The notes: generated by a model from the letters alone, not told the origin. Positions 24,511-32,704 are shown, numbered from the stretch's first letter. The stretch: DNA of 35,987 bases from Bhargavaea beijingensis (GCF_900101985.1 NZ_FNAR01000025.1:1-35987); one strand, 5' to 3'. Made by a program: numbers and translations.

Positions 24511-24942
24511 TCAATCGATGATGAGCATGTCCTGCTCGTCAAACTGCCAGTTGGGTCCGTATGCGACTTCCCATACATAGCCGTCCGGATCCGAGAAATA
24601 TCCGGAATAACCGCCCCAGAAAACCCGCTCCGGCTTCTTCAGAACCTTCCCTCCGGCCTGGCAGGCCTGTTCCATGACGGCGTCCACTTCCTCTTCCGAC
24701 TTGGCGTTATAAGCAATTGTCATGCCGGAAAATCCGCTTTTTGTCTGCGGGCCAGCCGCATCGATGTCCTTTTCCAACTCTTCCAGCGGATAAAGTGCAA
24801 GGCGGGTGCCTCCGTTCTTGAAGAACACGATGCCGGGATTGTCTTCCGTGACCGATGTCTCAAATCCGAGACCGTCCCGGTAAAAACGGAGCGAGGCCGT
24901 CATGTTGCTGACCCCAAGCGTCAGCAGATTGATCCGATTCAT
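24511..24942 (-). CDS. VOC (glyoxalase-like) family protein
   Basis: This 143-residue vicinal oxygen chelate protein has NLLTLGVSNMTASLRFYRDG at the N-terminus and DPDGYVWEVAY at the end, the paired beta-alpha-beta modules. The substrate is unknown. ATG 24942 follows GGAGGGGACTTG and overlaps the serine hydrolase stop by one base (TGATG), so the two are translationally coupled. Confidence 0.87.
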   Translation of the reverse strand: MNRINLLTLGVSNMTASLRFYRDGLGFETSVTEDNPGIVFFKNGGTRLALYPLEELEKDIDAAGPQTKSGFSGMTIAYNAKSEEEVDAVMEQACQAGGKVLKKPERVFWGGYSGYFSDPDGYVWEVAYGPNWQFDEQDMLIID

Positions 24943-25988
24943 CAAGTCCCCTCCATTATATGAAGATGCTCCTCAAAGGCTTCCATCATCGGATACGCAC
25001 CTTGCGACTTGTTTGAGACCGCCGTAAACACTGCTCCTGAAGACGGATAAATGGCGGAGTGGAAGCTGACGCCCGGGTCGTAGCCCATGACGTGAATCCG
25101 CTCGGCACGGCCATCTGCCATATCGACCCACACCCCGTATCCGTAGCCATCACCATCCTTATCGGCTGCGTGCCGGGTGAGCATCCGGGCGGTCAGTTCT
25201 TCCCCGAGCAGACGCCTTCCAAGTAGCGCATCCCAAAATTTGTGCATATCCGGCACGGTCGTGAACGCTCCTCCGTCGGAACCGCCCTGAACCGGAAGCG
25301 AGTAGACATTCGTCCGCCACGTGCCGCCCTCTTCGTCAATATAACCGGTGGCCGTGTTGTTCGGCAGGCGGTCAAACGGCCAGTAGCCGGAGTCCGTCAT
25401 GCCGGCACGGTTAAAGACCTTCTTCTCCACGTAATCGGTGAACCTCATGCCGCTCACCTGCTCGACAATCAGTCCGAGCAGGATATAGCCGGCATTGTTG
25501 TAGTGGAACCGCTCGCCGGGCGCGAACATCATGCTTCCGTCGCGGAAGAGCGGAAGAAAGTCCTTCAGATTGCGGACCATGTACATCGGGAGCTCTTTCC
25601 ACAACTCCTCGAAATCTTCCATGACGGCTTCATCGAAGTAGTCAGGCACCCCTGACGTATGCGTCAGCAGCTGATGGACGGTAATGGTTTGGTCAAACTG
25701 CGGGAAAGCTTCAATCAGACATTCCGCCAATGTCGATTCGAGCGTGAGTTTCCCCTCTTCCACGAGCTGGAGAACCGCGACCGCCGTGAACACCTTGCAG
25801 CCGGACGCGATGCCGAACTTCGTATCATAGCGGTTCTCCCGTTCCCCCGAGCGGTCTGCAAGCCCCCAGGCAAGTGTCCGGAGTCCACCATCTCCCGTCT
25901 GTGCCGCCACCGCTCCGGAGAACCCCTTTTCTCCAGCTGCGGCATGAAGCAGGTGATCCAGCGTTTCTTTCATCGATCCTGTTCCCAT
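24942..25988 (-). CDS. Serine hydrolase, class C beta-lactamase/PBP-like family
   Basis: This 348-residue protein has the beta-lactamase fold of the AmpC/esterase EstB group. The SxxK motif is SGCK (Ser62, Lys65) and the YxN motif is YNN (163-165). The third motif is replaced by HVMGYDPG (about 295-302), as in many esterase or peptidase members. It has no signal peptide, so it is probably cytoplasmic and more likely an esterase or D-aminopeptidase type than a beta-lactamase. It begins a cluster of four co-directional genes. The start at 25988 is preceded by GGGGGATTTGGG. Confidence 0.88.
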   Translation of the reverse strand: MGTGSMKETLDHLLHAAAGEKGFSGAVAAQTGDGGLRTLAWGLADRSGERENRYDTKFGIASGCKVFTAVAVLQLVEEGKLTLESTLAECLIEAFPQFDQTITVHQLLTHTSGVPDYFDEAVMEDFEELWKELPMYMVRNLKDFLPLFRDGSMMFAPGERFHYNNAGYILLGLIVEQVSGMRFTDYVEKKVFNRAGMTDSGYWPFDRLPNNTATGYIDEEGGTWRTNVYSLPVQGGSDGGAFTTVPDMHKFWDALLGRRLLGEELTARMLTRHAADKDGDGYGYGVWVDMADGRAERIHVMGYDPGVSFHSAIYPSSGAVFTAVSNKSQGAYPMMEAFEEHLHIMEGT

Positions 25989-26101
25989 CCCAAATCCCCC
26001 GTTCTTAAGTTACGGATCTTGCTCTATTCGACAGGAGAAGCAGAATGCCCTTGCCGGAACGCCCAAAAATGAATCGCACCGGATGAAGGGTTGCGACACG
26101 T

Positions 26102-26704
26102 TCAGATCCATCCATTCTCCTCCGCTTTCCGGATGGCCTCGATTTTATTCTTCGCATCCAGCTTCCTGAGTGCCTCGGACATATAATTCCTTACGGTACC
26201 GGGGGACAAATACAGTTCTCCCGATATTTCTTTAGCCGTCTTTCCCTCTCCGGAAAGAGCGAGCACTTCCTGCTCCCGATCGGTCAGCGGGTTTTCCGAT
26301 CGGTAAGCATGGAAGACGAGCTCCGGCGCATAGGCCTGGCCGCCGTTGACGATTGTCCGAATAGCCGATGCCAAGTCATCAACTGACCCGTCTTTCAATA
26401 GATATCCCCGGACGCCCGCCTTCATAGCACGTTCAAAATAGCCTGGCCGGGCGAAGGTCGTCAGGATGATGGCTTTCGCCGAATTCCCTTCCGCTTGTAT
26501 CCTTTCCGCCACTTCTAGCCCGGACATGACCGGCATCTCAATGTCGAGCAGACAAATGTCCGGCTTCAGTGCCCGGATCTGCCGGAGAGCCTCTTCCCCG
26601 TCTGACGCCTGGCCGATAACTTCCATATCTTCTTCATAAGCGAGCAACGACCCGAGTGCACCCCGGAGCAGCCGCTGATCTTCCGCCATGACAATGGTGA
26701 TCAC
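26102..26704 (-). CDS. NarL/LuxR-family response regulator
   Basis: This 200-residue protein has a receiver domain (phospho-acceptor Asp54 in CLLDIEMP, acidic pair near residue 8, Lys in LLKDGS) and a C-terminal LuxR helix-turn-helix (about 138-195: PLTDREQEVLALSGEGKTAK). It is the partner of the kinase encoded just upstream, which it overlaps by 4 nt. The arrangement with the ABC transporter matches YvfU of Bacillus subtilis; LiaR and DesR are also similar. The likely target is the adjacent ABC operon. Confidence 0.92.
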   Translation of the reverse strand: MITIVMAEDQRLLRGALGSLLAYEEDMEVIGQASDGEEALRQIRALKPDICLLDIEMPVMSGLEVAERIQAEGNSAKAIILTTFARPGYFERAMKAGVRGYLLKDGSVDDLASAIRTIVNGGQAYAPELVFHAYRSENPLTDREQEVLALSGEGKTAKEISGELYLSPGTVRNYMSEALRKLDAKNKIEAIRKAEENGWI

Positions 26705-27831
26705 GTCTTCACCTCTTCCCGTTCAGTCGTCCGTCCGAGCACCGGGAGCACAATCCGGATGTCCGTCCCTCCGTCGGCCGTCCCGGCAATATCCAACGTC
26801 GCCTCGATGAGCCCCAGCCTCTCCCTTATACCCGTCAGCCCATTGCCGAACCGGGTACCGCCCAGGCCGATGCCATCATCATACACCCGAATGTCCAGCC
26901 GGCCCTTCTGTTCTATAAAGGAAACCGTGCAAACCGATGCTCCACTGTGCCGGACGATGTTCGTCGTCAGCTCCTTCAGGCACATCCCGATCATGTTCTC
27001 CTGCACCGGCGGCAACACAGGCAGGTCACCGCTACCTTCCAGACGGAACTCCACATCTGCTGTGCCGAGCGCCTCCTCCATCTCCGCCAACGCTTCAGAC
27101 AGTCTGACTTCCCGCATCTCGGAAACAAGCGTCCGTACCTGGGCAAGCGCTGCACGGGTTGTGCGCTCCATCGTTTTGGCTTCTTCCTTTGCGCGAGCGG
27201 GATCACGGTCGACGGCGCGCTGGACTAGCTGGCTCTGCAAGCTGAGAAGGGACAGTGTGTGGCCGAGCGTATCGTGCAGATCGCGCGCAATCCTCACCCG
27301 CTCTTCCCGTTTGATCAATGCGGCGATCTGCTCATTGGCCTCCTCGAGCCGTTCGGCAAGCTCTGCCTTTTCAAGGTGGGACCGAAGTGCGAACGGAGAC
27401 AGAAGCATGACGATGGCAAATGGCAGAAACAACAGGCCATTCCATACGCCTTCCGTCATTGTAAAGAAGAGGAGCATGGCTACCAGGAAAAGTGCAAACC
27501 CACCAATCGCCCTCCTGAACTGCTTCTCTTCGTCATACCAGGCAAGAAAATTCGCCGGGAAAAACCCGAGAAACAGATTGTAGGGATTATAAAAAAGGGA
27601 CAGGGCAGCGATGATGCCGACCAGAATTAAGAGCCAGACCGTATACAACCGGTCCGACTGAGCCTGATAAAGTTGCCGGTACGTCACGAGAAAAAGCAGC
27701 AACAGCCCGTAGCCGATTGCCGCCTTCCACCCGTCTTCCTCCAGCATGTACAGCAGTGGGAAGACGAGATAAACGAGAAAAACATAGGGCAGAACCCCGA
27801 ATTTTTCCGGGAAAAGTTTAAAACCTTTCAT
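26701..27831 (-). CDS. Sensor histidine kinase (HisKA_3 type)
   Basis: This 376-residue kinase has an N-terminal block of about five transmembrane segments (residues 12-150). A coiled-coil linker leads to the phospho-acceptor His186 in IARDLHDTLGH, followed by a HATPase domain with NIVRHSGA and YDDGIGLG (about 300-340). No extracellular sensing domain is present, so it likely senses the membrane or works with the transporter, as proposed for DesK-like and transporter-linked kinases. I take ATG 27831, which overlaps the permease stop in an ATGA; a longer in-frame extension (to 28176) is antisense-like, non-homologous sequence overlapping the permease. Confidence 0.9.
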   Translation of the reverse strand: MKGFKLFPEKFGVLPYVFLVYLVFPLLYMLEEDGWKAAIGYGLLLLFLVTYRQLYQAQSDRLYTVWLLILVGIIAALSLFYNPYNLFLGFFPANFLAWYDEEKQFRRAIGGFALFLVAMLLFFTMTEGVWNGLLFLPFAIVMLLSPFALRSHLEKAELAERLEEANEQIAALIKREERVRIARDLHDTLGHTLSLLSLQSQLVQRAVDRDPARAKEEAKTMERTTRAALAQVRTLVSEMREVRLSEALAEMEEALGTADVEFRLEGSGDLPVLPPVQENMIGMCLKELTTNIVRHSGASVCTVSFIEQKGRLDIRVYDDGIGLGGTRFGNGLTGIRERLGLIEATLDIAGTADGGTDIRIVLPVLGRTTEREEVKT

Positions 27832-28571
27832 GTCCGCATCGCTTCCTGTCTGTTTCGGATCAAGATGGCCAGTGCCATAAAGAGCAGAAGGTACGCCGTC
27901 AAGATCGCCATATCCCTCCATTCCGGTGCATGACCGCGGATGATCTCCCACGCGCCGTTCCCGTAGGAATAGGCCGGGAGCCACTTGCCGACTGCTTGGA
28001 GCATTTCCGGCAACACTTCCATCGGCATCCACATGCCTCCGGTGATTGCTAGCCCAAGGTAAATAAGGTTGCTGACGCCGGATGCCGTATCGACTCGGCG
28101 CATCGCACCAATCAGGACGCCGAGCGCAAGAAACGGCAACGAGGCGAGAAGGATCCACACCCCGCCCAAGACCCATTCTGCCGGGCTCAACCTGACTCCG
28201 TTGATCAAGTAGCCTGCGAAGAAGATGAACAGAATGGAAAACACATGGACCGCCGACTGCCCGGCCATCTTCGAAGCAAAATAGGCAGCTGGCGGGAGGG
28301 GTGTGGTCGATAAGTAGATCGACCAGCCTTGAGTCCGCTCTTCGACGAGCCGGATACCGAGAGTCATGATGGAACTTCCCATCACACTAAATGCAGCGAT
28401 CGACATGAGGAAGTGCGCATCCCAAAGCCCCTGGTCCGGCATGTCAGTATTGAAGACGTTCGTGAACACGAAATAAAACACAAGGGGCATGAACAGCGAC
28501 CAGAACACAAAGTACGGGTTGCGGAAGATCCGCTTGATCTCCGAGCGTGTCTGCAGCAGGAACAATTTCAT
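27828..28571 (-). CDS. ABC-2 type transporter permease
   Basis: This 247-residue membrane protein with about six hydrophobic segments belongs to the ABC-2 family. Motifs include an N-terminal region, EIKRIFRNPYFVFWSLFMP, and a later GLAITGGMWMPMEVLPEML, typical of drug or lantibiotic exporter permeases such as YvfS and NatB. The start directly abuts the ATPase stop (TGAATG), and its own stop overlaps the kinase start. It likely exports an antimicrobial or membrane-active molecule; the substrate is unknown. Confidence 0.9.
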   Translation of the reverse strand: MKLFLLQTRSEIKRIFRNPYFVFWSLFMPLVFYFVFTNVFNTDMPDQGLWDAHFLMSIAAFSVMGSSIMTLGIRLVEERTQGWSIYLSTTPLPPAAYFASKMAGQSAVHVFSILFIFFAGYLINGVRLSPAEWVLGGVWILLASLPFLALGVLIGAMRRVDTASGVSNLIYLGLAITGGMWMPMEVLPEMLQAVGKWLPAYSYGNGAWEIIRGHAPEWRDMAILTAYLLLFMALAILIRNRQEAMRT

Positions 28572-29474
28572 TCACACCACCCCCTCTTCTGTGCGCGTGA
28601 GTTCGGTAAATGCATCTTCCAGGCGGCCCTGGCCGATTGTGATATCGGACGCTCCGATGTCTGCCGTGACGAGTGCATACAGCAGGCGGTCGGTGTCGTC
28701 GGTCACAAGTTCGATCCGCTCCATGCCGAGGTCCATGCTGAGCACGTTCGGCAGGCTCCGGAGCCGTTCTGCCGACACCTTATCAGGCAGCTTGAAGCTG
28801 ACCGTCTTCCGGAGCAGCTGACCCTTGACCTGCGCCGGGCTTCCGTCTGCGATCAGCCGGCCGCGATTGAATAACAGAATGCGCGAAGCCACATCATCTG
28901 CCTCCTGCAAATAGTGCGTCGAGAAGATGACCGTCTTACCTTGCGCGGCCAAGTCCTTCACTGTCGTCCAGAACCGTGCACGTGCACCCACATCCATGCC
29001 GACAGTCGGCTCGTCGAAAAACAGCAGATCCGGATCGCCGGCCAGGGCAAGCGCAAAGCTGACACGGCGCTTTTGTCCTCCTGACAGCTTCTCCGCCCGC
29101 TTCTTTAAATCCTCCTCCGACAAGCCAGTCAGTCGGAGCAGGTCCCGGAGCGGCATCGGATTCCGGTAATACCCCCGGATCAGCTCCAACACTTCCCTGA
29201 CCTTCATGGCATCCATAAGACTGACATCTTGAAGCATGACACCGATCCGCTCTCTCGCTTCCTTTGAACCTGGGGCATTCCCGAATAATTCTGCACTTCC
29301 GCCGTCCGGTTTCAAAAGGCCGAGCAACATATGCATCGTCGTCGACTTCCCTGTCCCATTCGGCCCCAAGATCGCCGCCACCTCACCACGGCCGACTGAA
29401 AAACTGACCCCGTCGACCGCTGTCATCCCCTTAAACCGCTTAGTGATTCTGTCCACATTCAAGACCGGCTCCAT
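28572..29474 (-). CDS. ABC transporter ATP-binding protein
   Basis: This 300-residue ATPase partners the permease just downstream. Walker A is GPNGTGKST (about 38-46), the signature LSGGQKRR (about 134-141) and Walker B LLFFDEPTVGMD (about 155-166). A C-terminal accessory domain of about 85 residues (from about 215) is typical of drug-export ATPases of the CcmA/NatA group. It is the first gene of the transporter/two-component operon, with GGGGGTGCATT before ATG. The set resembles yvfRSTU. Confidence 0.92.
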   Translation of the reverse strand: MEPVLNVDRITKRFKGMTAVDGVSFSVGRGEVAAILGPNGTGKSTTMHMLLGLLKPDGGSAELFGNAPGSKEARERIGVMLQDVSLMDAMKVREVLELIRGYYRNPMPLRDLLRLTGLSEEDLKKRAEKLSGGQKRRVSFALALAGDPDLLFFDEPTVGMDVGARARFWTTVKDLAAQGKTVIFSTHYLQEADDVASRILLFNRGRLIADGSPAQVKGQLLRKTVSFKLPDKVSAERLRSLPNVLSMDLGMERIELVTDDTDRLLYALVTADIGASDITIGQGRLEDAFTELTRTEEGVV

Positions 29475-29579
29475 AATGCACCCCCGTTTGATTTAATGCC
29501 TGGTTCCATTGTAAGTACGGGGCGAAGGAAAAATCAGTGCAGGGTGTCATGGATCAGGGTGACAAAAGTCATGCCATGT

Positions 29580-29608
29580 AAAAAACGGCATTCTATTCAA
29601 GAATGCCG
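29580..29608 (-). terminator. Terminator of fosB
   Basis: CGGCATTC (29608-29601) pairs with GAATGCCG (29593-29586) and a U run follows on the minus strand. Confidence 0.88.
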
Positions 29609-29618
29609 CAGCCGATTA

Positions 29619-30038
29619 CTATTCATAAAACTCCATATGCGCCTTTTCCTGCTTATAATAGTCCAGCCGATCTTGCAGGGTTCCCGTATGATATTCAAAC
29701 TTGTGGCCATCCGGATCGGTGAAATAAACCGACTGCTTGTCTTGTTCTTTCCTGGGGCGGCCCGGCAAGATGTTCACGTTCTGCGCCTTCAACCGGTCAA
29801 CCATGTGGTCAAAGTCTGACTCATCGATTGAAAAAGCGATATGGGTGTAGGAACGGTGGATTTCTTCGCGAGGAATCTCCTTCTCCACATTCAATGCGAG
29901 CCATAAGCCATTCAACTCTAAATAAGCAGTGTTCCTGCCCTTTGCCAACGGCCTGGCGCCCAATACATGCTGGTAGAAGTCCACAGAACGATCCAGATCA
30001 GACACCGAGAACAATAAATGATTGATTCCCTTAATCAT
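29619..30038 (-). CDS. fosB: Fosfomycin-inactivating metallothiol transferase FosB
   Basis: This 139-residue VOC enzyme opens the epoxide of fosfomycin by adding a thiol, usually bacillithiol in Bacillota. The three metal ligands of the family are present at His7, His66 and Glu115. The C-terminal stretch GHKFEYHTGTLQDRLDYYKQ is nearly that of Bacillus FosB. A perfect Shine-Dalgarno GGAGGTGA precedes the ATG. It is 13 bp downstream of an APH-like gene, giving a likely two-gene resistance operon. FosX (hydrolase) is less likely by length and sequence. Confidence 0.95.
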   Translation of the reverse strand: MIKGINHLLFSVSDLDRSVDFYQHVLGARPLAKGRNTAYLELNGLWLALNVEKEIPREEIHRSYTHIAFSIDESDFDHMVDRLKAQNVNILPGRPRKEQDKQSVYFTDPDGHKFEYHTGTLQDRLDYYKQEKAHMEFYE

Positions 30039-30051
30039 TCTTTCACCTCCG

Positions 30052-30960
30052 CTATCCCAATTGATTCAGTTCACGGATATACCAGTCCGTGATCCGGTTC
30101 TGCAGCTTGATCGCCTGCAGATTCCCTTCTTCTGTATACCAGCAGGCGGACATGACGGTCATCGCAATGCAAGCTCGGAGCAGTTGTTCCCGACTGACCG
30201 GAAGTTGCTCCAGCATGACTTCGATACGAAGGCTGAGCACATCTTCCACCGGCTTTCCTTCCAGCCGGTTGTACAGGAACGGCACCAAATCACATGCCGG
30301 ATCACCTGCATAGCCATGAGGGTCGATCGTCATCCAGCCGCGCTCCGCATCAAGCAGAATGTTTTGGTGATGCAGGTCACCATGCAACAGTTCCAACTCT
30401 CCATTTGTCTCCAGCCACTTGAAGCAGCGTTCCGCGAGCTGGACATGCCGATCCGGAACTGCCCCACCGTACGGGTGCGCTAATCTGTATGTCTTGAATG
30501 CCGCTCGGCCCATTTCTCCCACTGGCCGAAAAGTAGGGTTTTGCGGGAGAGGCTGCCGGATACGCCGCCACACCTCGCAAAACCGCTCCGTTGACTGACG
30601 TTCATCCTTCACTTCCGTAAGCATCGTCCCCGGAGACAGACGCTCAAGCAGCTGCACTCCGTCTTCGGGAACCCCCTTCAGCAATGCCGCACAACCTTCT
30701 CCGCGATATACTTCGGTGGTCCGTATTTCATACAGGCTATCATCGTTCGGCACGCTGATTTTGAGGACGGCGGGCGTGCCGTCGGCGCAGGTGACGAACA
30801 GGACATAGTTGTAGGAAAGATTTGGCACTGGCCCCTCAACTGTCAGCTTCCACTCCTGACAATAGTGACTGATGAGATCGCTCAGCCCCTCCAGATAATG
30901 GCGACCGGCCTCACCGAAGGCAGCATCTATTTTCTTTTGAAATGATGCAGGCCATTGCAT
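30052..30960 (-). CDS. Aminoglycoside phosphotransferase, APH(6)-like
   Basis: This 302-residue kinase-fold protein resembles streptomycin 6-phosphotransferases of the aminoglycoside/hydroxyurea resistance kinase family. The ATP-binding Lys is in PAVLKIS (Lys67), the catalytic loop is LLHGDLHHQN with Asp195, and the Mg-binding IDPHGYAGDPACDL has Asp213. The overall layout follows APH(6): FxxxW early and NNVLFLV-like strand NYVLFVTCADG. Real substrate not proven; chromosomal relatives are often cryptic. Upstream of fosB in the same operon. Confidence 0.87.
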   Translation of the reverse strand: MQWPASFQKKIDAAFGEAGRHYLEGLSDLISHYCQEWKLTVEGPVPNLSYNYVLFVTCADGTPAVLKISVPNDDSLYEIRTTEVYRGEGCAALLKGVPEDGVQLLERLSPGTMLTEVKDERQSTERFCEVWRRIRQPLPQNPTFRPVGEMGRAAFKTYRLAHPYGGAVPDRHVQLAERCFKWLETNGELELLHGDLHHQNILLDAERGWMTIDPHGYAGDPACDLVPFLYNRLEGKPVEDVLSLRIEVMLEQLPVSREQLLRACIAMTVMSACWYTEEGNLQAIKLQNRITDWYIRELNQLG

Positions 30961-30988
30961 GGTGCGCCCCCCTTTTCCTCCATGGTAA

Positions 30989-31016
30989 CAAAAAAAGCCC
31001 CCGGATATCGGGAGCT
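30989..31016 (-). terminator. Terminator of secreted-protein gene
   Basis: AGCTCCCG (31016-31009) pairs with CGGGGGCT (31003-30996) with one G-U pair; U run 30995-30989 on the minus strand. Confidence 0.8.
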
Positions 31017-31028
31017 TAACCAGTTTGA

Positions 31029-31610
31029 TCAGATGGAACCGTAGTAAATCTGGCCGCCGTCAAGGTCGATCACTTTCAGCATGTTCGTGTGCTTGATAAA
31101 GATGGACTTGTACTCCACCTGGCCATTGGCATCTTTGAACAGGATGATGCGCTTGCCGTAGTTGTCTTCGACAACATCAGATGTCAGGCCATCCGTATTG
31201 ATGATGGATTCAATTTTGGCGGTTTCGGGATATTGGCTGATTGTATCGCCTGCAGGCTGAGTCGTCGCATCTTCCTGCACTGTTTTCAGCTGGCCATAAT
31301 AAAGCTGGCCGCCTCGCAAATTCATCACCTTGACCGTGTTTTGCTGCTTGAAGAACACCGACTTGTACTGAGTCTGTCCCTGTTTGTTTGAATAGGTTGC
31401 AATGCGCTTATAGGGATTGTCTTCTACAATCCGGCCGTCCGGTTCATATCCGATCACGTCTGCCACCGTCGCATATTCTTCAAGGCTGCTGACCGATTGG
31501 TAGGTATACGCTGCTTCTGCTTTGTCCGCCCAGAATAGTTCGGCCGACCCGATTCCCGCTCCTGCAATCATAGCGGCACTGAATGCTGCTTTCAAAACTT
31601 TGTTCTTCAT
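31029..31610 (-). CDS. Secreted protein with internal duplication
   Basis: I do not recognise a family. The 193-residue product has a Sec signal peptide (Lys residues, hydrophobic 7-22, cleavage expected after AEA at 31-33). The mature part is two related copies of about 63 residues. Residues 45-107 contain VEDNPYKRI, QYKSVFFK and GGQLYYG; residues 129-191 contain VEDNYGKRI, EYKSIFIK and GGQIYYG. Spacing between these landmarks is the same in both. Start: ATG 31610 with AAGGAGAGGATCAG. Longer in-frame extension is excluded because the signal peptide begins here. It looks like an extracellular, beta-rich repeat protein. Confidence 0.75.
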   Translation of the reverse strand: MKNKVLKAAFSAAMIAGAGIGSAELFWADKAEAAYTYQSVSSLEEYATVADVIGYEPDGRIVEDNPYKRIATYSNKQGQTQYKSVFFKQQNTVKVMNLRGGQLYYGQLKTVQEDATTQPAGDTISQYPETAKIESIINTDGLTSDVVEDNYGKRIILFKDANGQVEYKSIFIKHTNMLKVIDLDGGQIYYGSI

Positions 31611-31744
31611 CTGATCCTCTCCTTCTCTCTCTTGGTCTACTCTTAATCTATCCCCGATTTCTGTGAAAGCGGTGAGAAGACGATTAAAATTCCCAAAGAA
31701 TGGTTTGCGTGCCTGTATGGCAGATATGAACAAGGCAATCGGTT

Positions 31745-31797
31745 TTCCTTCCAGCCCGTTTAGCGGGCGGTCACTCCGCTGAGCTACCCGCGATCAA
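31745..31797 (-). other. tRNA-like fragment
   Basis: The minus strand reads GCGGGTAGCTCAGCGGAGTG followed by ACCGCCCGCTAAACGGGCTG. The first part looks like a tRNA acceptor 5' arm plus D stem (GTAGCTCAGCGG). The second resembles an anticodon stem-loop (GCCCG-CTAAA-CGGGC). The D loop is too short, the anticodon loop is 5 nt, and no T-arm or CCA end follows. At most this is a decayed tRNA or a chance hairpin. Confidence 0.3.
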
Positions 31798-31885
31798 TCC
31801 TGGCCTCCTTTCTGAACATGTCAATGATCCGATCTTTAAATTCCTCCGGCGACTCTGTCTGATGATCCGAATGTCCATGAACCAT
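31784..31885 (-). CDS. Doubtful 33-residue ORF
   Basis: A frame encoding 33 residues (includes the stretch ESPEEFKDRIIDMFRKEARI) starts at ATG 31885 with AGGAAGGA only 1-2 nt away. It could be a remnant of a longer gene or a small protein. There is no homology I can name, and it ends in the tRNA-like fragment. Low confidence. Confidence 0.2.
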   Translation of the reverse strand: MVHGHSDHQTESPEEFKDRIIDMFRKEARIDRG

Positions 31886-31902
31886 TTCCTTCCTGACCCG
31901 GA

Positions 31903-31914
31903 TAGTACGTACTA
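31903..31914. promoter_or_regulatory. 12-bp palindrome
   Basis: TAGTACGTACTA is a perfect palindrome upstream of the LysE-type gene. Possible operator, regulator unknown. Confidence 0.3.
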
Positions 31915-31973
31915 CGAATGAATATTTTCTGCATAAAAAATAAGATAATCTCTAAATATCGCGCATATCTTAT

Positions 31974-31985
31974 ACAATATATTGT
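31974..31985. promoter_or_regulatory. 12-bp palindrome near LysE-type promoter
   Basis: ACAATATATTGT is a perfect palindrome about 85 bp upstream of the LysE-type start. Possible operator, though such AT palindromes also arise by chance. Confidence 0.3.
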
Positions 31986-32069
31986 CTGAAAACACTTTCA
32001 TATCCATATTCCGTTAAAACCCAGTTATAATTATTCAAGATAATACATAACGGAAGGAAGGTTTTTCAG

Positions 32070-32690
32070 ATGGACGGACTCCTTGGATACATTACAATTG
32101 CGGCGATGATCGTCATTATGCCGGGTGCGGACACGATTCTGCTTGTCCGCAATACCCTGAGCCACGGGACGAAGGCCGGCCGGTATTCAACGTTGGGCAT
32201 GGCGACGGGCCTGCTGTTCTGGACGCTCATCGCGGTGCTTGGGCTTGCCGTTGTGATTGCGAAGTCTGTTGTGCTCTTCACGATCATCAAGTACCTTGGG
32301 GCCGCCTATCTGATTTTCCTCGGCATCAAAAGCCTGTTTGCGAAAAGTCTTTTTTCCGTGGAGGAACTCGAATCAGACGCTTCCGCGGGGACGAAATCTT
32401 ACCATAAGGAATCATTCAGGCAGGGCCTTTTCAGCAACATCTTCAATCCAAAGACTGTGATCGCCTATGTGACGATTATGCCTCAATTCATCAGCCTGGA
32501 CGGCAATGTGCCGGAACAGCTGATCATCCTTGGCCTGATCCTGACAGGGCTTGCGGTCGGATGGTTTTTCACTCTTGTGTTCATCATGGACCATGCAAAA
32601 CGCTGGCTGAACAATGCCCGCTTCCAGAACGGCTTCATGAAGGCGGCAGGCGCACTTCTCGTCGGCTTCGGCATCAAGACGGCACTTTAA
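32070..32690 (+). CDS. LysE/RhtB family amino-acid exporter
   Basis: This 206-residue membrane protein has about six hydrophobic segments and the LysE signature near the N-terminus: IVIMPGADTILLVRNTLSHG (about 14-33), followed by GMATGLLFWTLIAVLG. FNPKTVIAYVTIMPQF lies in the middle. Such carriers export amino acids (lysine, threonine, homoserine and others) or similar solutes; which one is not visible. Start: GGAAGGAAGG 8 nt before ATG. It has a strong terminator downstream. Confidence 0.92.
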   Translation: MDGLLGYITIAAMIVIMPGADTILLVRNTLSHGTKAGRYSTLGMATGLLFWTLIAVLGLAVVIAKSVVLFTIIKYLGAAYLIFLGIKSLFAKSLFSVEELESDASAGTKSYHKESFRQGLFSNIFNPKTVIAYVTIMPQFISLDGNVPEQLIILGLILTGLAVGWFFTLVFIMDHAKRWLNNARFQNGFMKAAGALLVGFGIKTAL

Positions 32691-32704
32691 TTCAATCGAT
32701 CATC

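Larger units (their letters stand above)
31611..32069. other. Gene-poor AT-rich intergenic region
   Basis: No convincing gene. The region contains a tRNA-like fragment (31745-31797, minus), a 33-codon minus frame (31784-31885) that I do not trust, two 12-bp perfect palindromes (31903-31914 and 31974-31985), and strongly AT-rich DNA (31920-32055). The AT-rich part probably holds the promoter of the LysE-type gene, with which base composition contrasts sharply. Confidence 0.6.

Noticed and set aside
27832-28176. N-terminal extension of the sensor kinase (115 codons)
   Set aside because: It overlaps the permease gene in another frame; ATG 27831 forms an ATGA overlap typical of this operon.
31745-31797. 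Functional tRNA gene
   Set aside because: The D loop is too short, the anticodon loop has 5 nt, and the T arm and acceptor 3' strand are missing.
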